Source: Lactifluus volemus (lineage: Eukaryota; Basidiomycota; Agaricomycetes; Russulales; Russulaceae). From it: a stretch of DNA of 48,489 nt. The notes beneath the pieces are model-generated. The model made no database searches. It was not told where the DNA came from and saw only the letters and a list, made by a program, of their open reading frames with translations. Shown here piece after piece: positions 46,107 through 48,489 of this stretch (the first letter of the stretch is position 1; the number at the start of each line of letters is the position of its first letter). The position numbers were made by a program, and so were the translations under genes. The stretch is from contig WTXI01000270.1 in NCBI GenBank assembly GCA_022376515.1, positions 1 through 48,489 on the forward strand, read 5' to 3'.

Positions 46107-48043
46107 TCATTCTTCAGGCATCAAACTAAAGTCAATACAACCGACGCCATAACCTTCAAAGCAAGCAAAGAAAAAAAATGCAAAGTCAGCCCAACAGTAT
46201 CAAAAGAAGGTAAGTTGCCTACCGTGTTCAGCCAACCACAACCACGGTGGCACACGAAACGGCTCGTGAAAGGGAGGCATCACGGGCGGCGAAAGCTCTC
46301 GAGCATTTTCCTCGTCTTCGTAAAGGGTGACGATCGGATGCCTCATATCCTGCCACGTAAAGTAGACACGACGGTCAGTGAGCTGCATGCAGGTGAGGTC
46401 CTCTGCTTCGTCCGTGGGGCAAATGTAGGGTCGCACAAATACAGCCTTTACCGAAGGACCGGAATTGAGGGTGAAAATGTACAGCCCACGCAGCTACGAA
46501 AAAAAGAATGAGTAACGTAAAATAGAGATATGGGGTACAAGGATTACAGACCGTGGCCACACAGACACGCCCATGCTCAAATCCGAGATAGCGACATATT
46601 TCTTCAGGCCGAACACACAGAACGTGTCCAGAGTCTTCGAGTGTGGTCTCCCCGCGACAGATACGTTCAAAATCTCGCACAAGGAAGACGCGGACGTTAA
46701 GTGACAGGGCTACCAGGTCACGACCATCCCTGGATACATGAGCTAACCAAAAAAAAAAACGGGAAAAGGGTACTGCGATATGAGTGCCAGATCTATTTTT
46801 TTTCGCGCAAACCGAGAAAATGCACGGACCGGCTGTGAAATACTGAGGGTTGGAATCCAACACCAAATCAGGAGACAGAGGGAGAGGCGTGACGAACGAA
46901 TCTCCGGAGATGGTGCCTGCCGACTCGACGCGTCTCACAGCGACATCGTACGGTATCTGTAACACCTCGGTGCCACTTGCGCGTGAATATACATGTACGG
47001 CTCTGGACTCGCATACGAATACGTGTCGCTCGTTCACGTCGACGTAGCGTATCCTGGGATTACTGGCATTGATGTCGATCGTCTGCACGAGAGAACCCGT
47101 GCGCACGTCATGTAAAAACACGTGTTTGCGATTCGCGCAGACGAGTGTCGGGTACGCGAGTCGGAACGCATGAGTGAGTTCGGGGAACGACAATTTGGCC
47201 CAAGCACGGAAGTGACCACGGGGGGCATACTGACTACACCTTGCCGCCGCGAACGCGGACACCTTCAGTTGTTCCTCGTCTGGCGGCGCGGAGATGGCTG
47301 TTCCGTCAGTTTCGGTCATGTCGCTGGCCAAGCGCCAGACTTCCTTCGCTCCGTCGTCGCGGTCGAAAACGAGATATCCACTTTCGTACTCACAATGAGC
47401 GCTGGAACGAACGTAGACCTAGGGACCATTAATCAGTATCCTGGAATAAAATGTTTCTTTCGGGAGAGGGGGGAGACAACTTGAAGACCGTTGAAGACTG
47501 TCGTACCTGGGGGAGGCCCCAAAGGAAGATGCTAGAGAAGAGGTGGACCACGGAGAGACCGCCGAAAGTGTGGGTCGTGATGCATATCCCAACCTCTTCA
47601 TCGACTTTGATGCGATGCACGTTGTGATTTGGCGGGGATAATAAGCGTGCAACAACACGACCTTTGCCCTCCCAGTTTTCATCAAGTTGGAAAGACCTGC
47701 GACCTGTGTGATAAAAAGGACGAGGAAAATGCTCTCAGGGACAGGAATCCGGAGTAGATGGAGATGGCTCTCGGCGTTTCAATGAGGGTGTAGACTTACA
47801 AAAGTCCTTCCAATCTATCGATCCCTCCCAAGGGCTGCCCGTGTAACGTGCCAATGCATCCTCCAATTGAAGTCCCGGTTGTACGTATCCGTGGAGGATA
47901 GCAGCGTGATGGAAGATTGACCATTGATTCGCGATGAGGAAGTGATGCCATTGACGAGACAGAGTGAATAAGGAGCACAGTGATGGAATCGGAAGATAAG
48001 ACAGTATATTGAGCGATAATTCAGAGGGTAGAACACCCAACAT
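46107..48043 (-). CDS. F-box protein with beta-propeller-like C-terminus
   Basis: Six exons (48043-47800, 47703-47507, 47418-46830, 46742-46552, 46493-46223, 46153-46107) join in frame to 512 aa. The first ~45 residues form an F-box: LPSELSLNILSYLPIPSLCSLFTLSRQWHHFL. F-box proteins present substrates to SCF ubiquitin ligases through Skp1. The rest consists of short beta-strand blocks, such as HVFLHDVRTGSLVQTIDI, RYVDVNERHVFVCESRAVHVYSR and RDLVALSLNVRVFLVRDF, in the manner of a degenerate WD40-type propeller seen in many basidiomycete F-box proteins. Substrate unknown. The last exon is 47 nt and ends GCIDFSLMPEE before the stop at 46107-46109. No frame breaks. Confidence 0.82.
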
Positions 48044-48489
48044 TATGCGGTCATGACTATTAATTGCAAATAGGCAAATAGGTAAGTCATGTGCTAGTAC
48101 GGGGCGAAAAGGAGGTCAATGTGGTTGCAAGAAGGCGCTTGGGCTTCCTTCAGCCCTCCAGCTTTTCTCAGACACTCAGATTTCGGTCTATGACAGGATG
48201 TCATGGTTGATATCGACTATCAGTTGGATGGGTCATGATACCGGGTCAGACCCACGGACCACGCCCAAGTTAGCCTGACATTCGTACGCAATGCGCCCTC
48301 CCATTTGGACGTTTCACGTTCAAGGTAACTGTCATTACGGAAGTTCGGGTATTTCCATCCATCGCACGAATTACGGACTAATAAAGCGGTCTCTTTGTGT
48401 TGAGAAGCAGGTGTGCCCTTTCCCCCTCAACACACCACGCCTGTTTAAATTCCGGTTCATGTCGCGAATCAACGACCCCGAACAGAACC
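48044..48489. other. Upstream region of F-box gene, no gene seen
   Basis: Promoter side of the F-box gene, running to the window edge. No open frame or motif supports a gene. Confidence 0.45.

Overview
The window is nuclear DNA of a filamentous basidiomycete, most likely an Agaricomycete. Nearly every gene is split by short introns of about 45-75 bp with GT..AG ends. Several products belong to families typical of mushroom-forming fungi: a seven-helix membrane protein, a DUF7137 protein, an F-box/beta-propeller protein and an IKS1-type kinase. All exon maps were built by hand from splice signals, reading frame and family similarity; no search could be run.

Layout. 1-0.6 kb: frameshifted C-terminal remnant of sulfite reductase beta subunit. 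1.8-3.9 kb: intact 12-exon purine-cytosine permease (-). 3.9-8.8 kb: gene desert with one strong hairpin. 8.8-15.8 kb: three intact minus-strand genes, namely a 901-aa protein with five copies of a Cys/His motif (one per exon), a 364-aa seven-helix membrane protein, and a Ybp2/glomulin-type helical-repeat protein. 15.8-18.6 kb and 31.6-34.3 kb: two direct copies of one ~2.8-kb segment, each with a DUF4140/DUF4139 gene and the 3' end of a 2'-5' RNA ligase-like gene; the RNA ligase-like gene is complete only at the right-hand copy. The 13 kb between the copies holds decayed, intron-bearing copies of NMD3 and SEC23, a small membrane-protein remnant, and a 1-kb cluster of nested palindromes. 34.7-48.0 kb: gene-dense again, with IKS1-like kinase (-), DUF7137 protein (+), a 616-aa disordered Ser/Thr/Ala-rich protein (+), an amidase-signature hydrolase (-), a Mob4/phocein homologue with a frameshifted 3' end (+) and an F-box protein (-).

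Interpretation. The gene-dense ends look like ordinary core genome. The middle third looks like an insertion or duplication zone where copies of core genes decay. NMD3 and SEC23 are normally essential, so working copies are expected elsewhere. The genes do not form one pathway. Several lie head to head over 100-330 bp (Ybp2-like/DUF4139, IKS1/DUF7137, amidase/Mob4), suggesting shared promoters. The most novel-looking item is the five-exon protein in which every exon carries one C-x4-C-x12-C-x2-[C/H] module.
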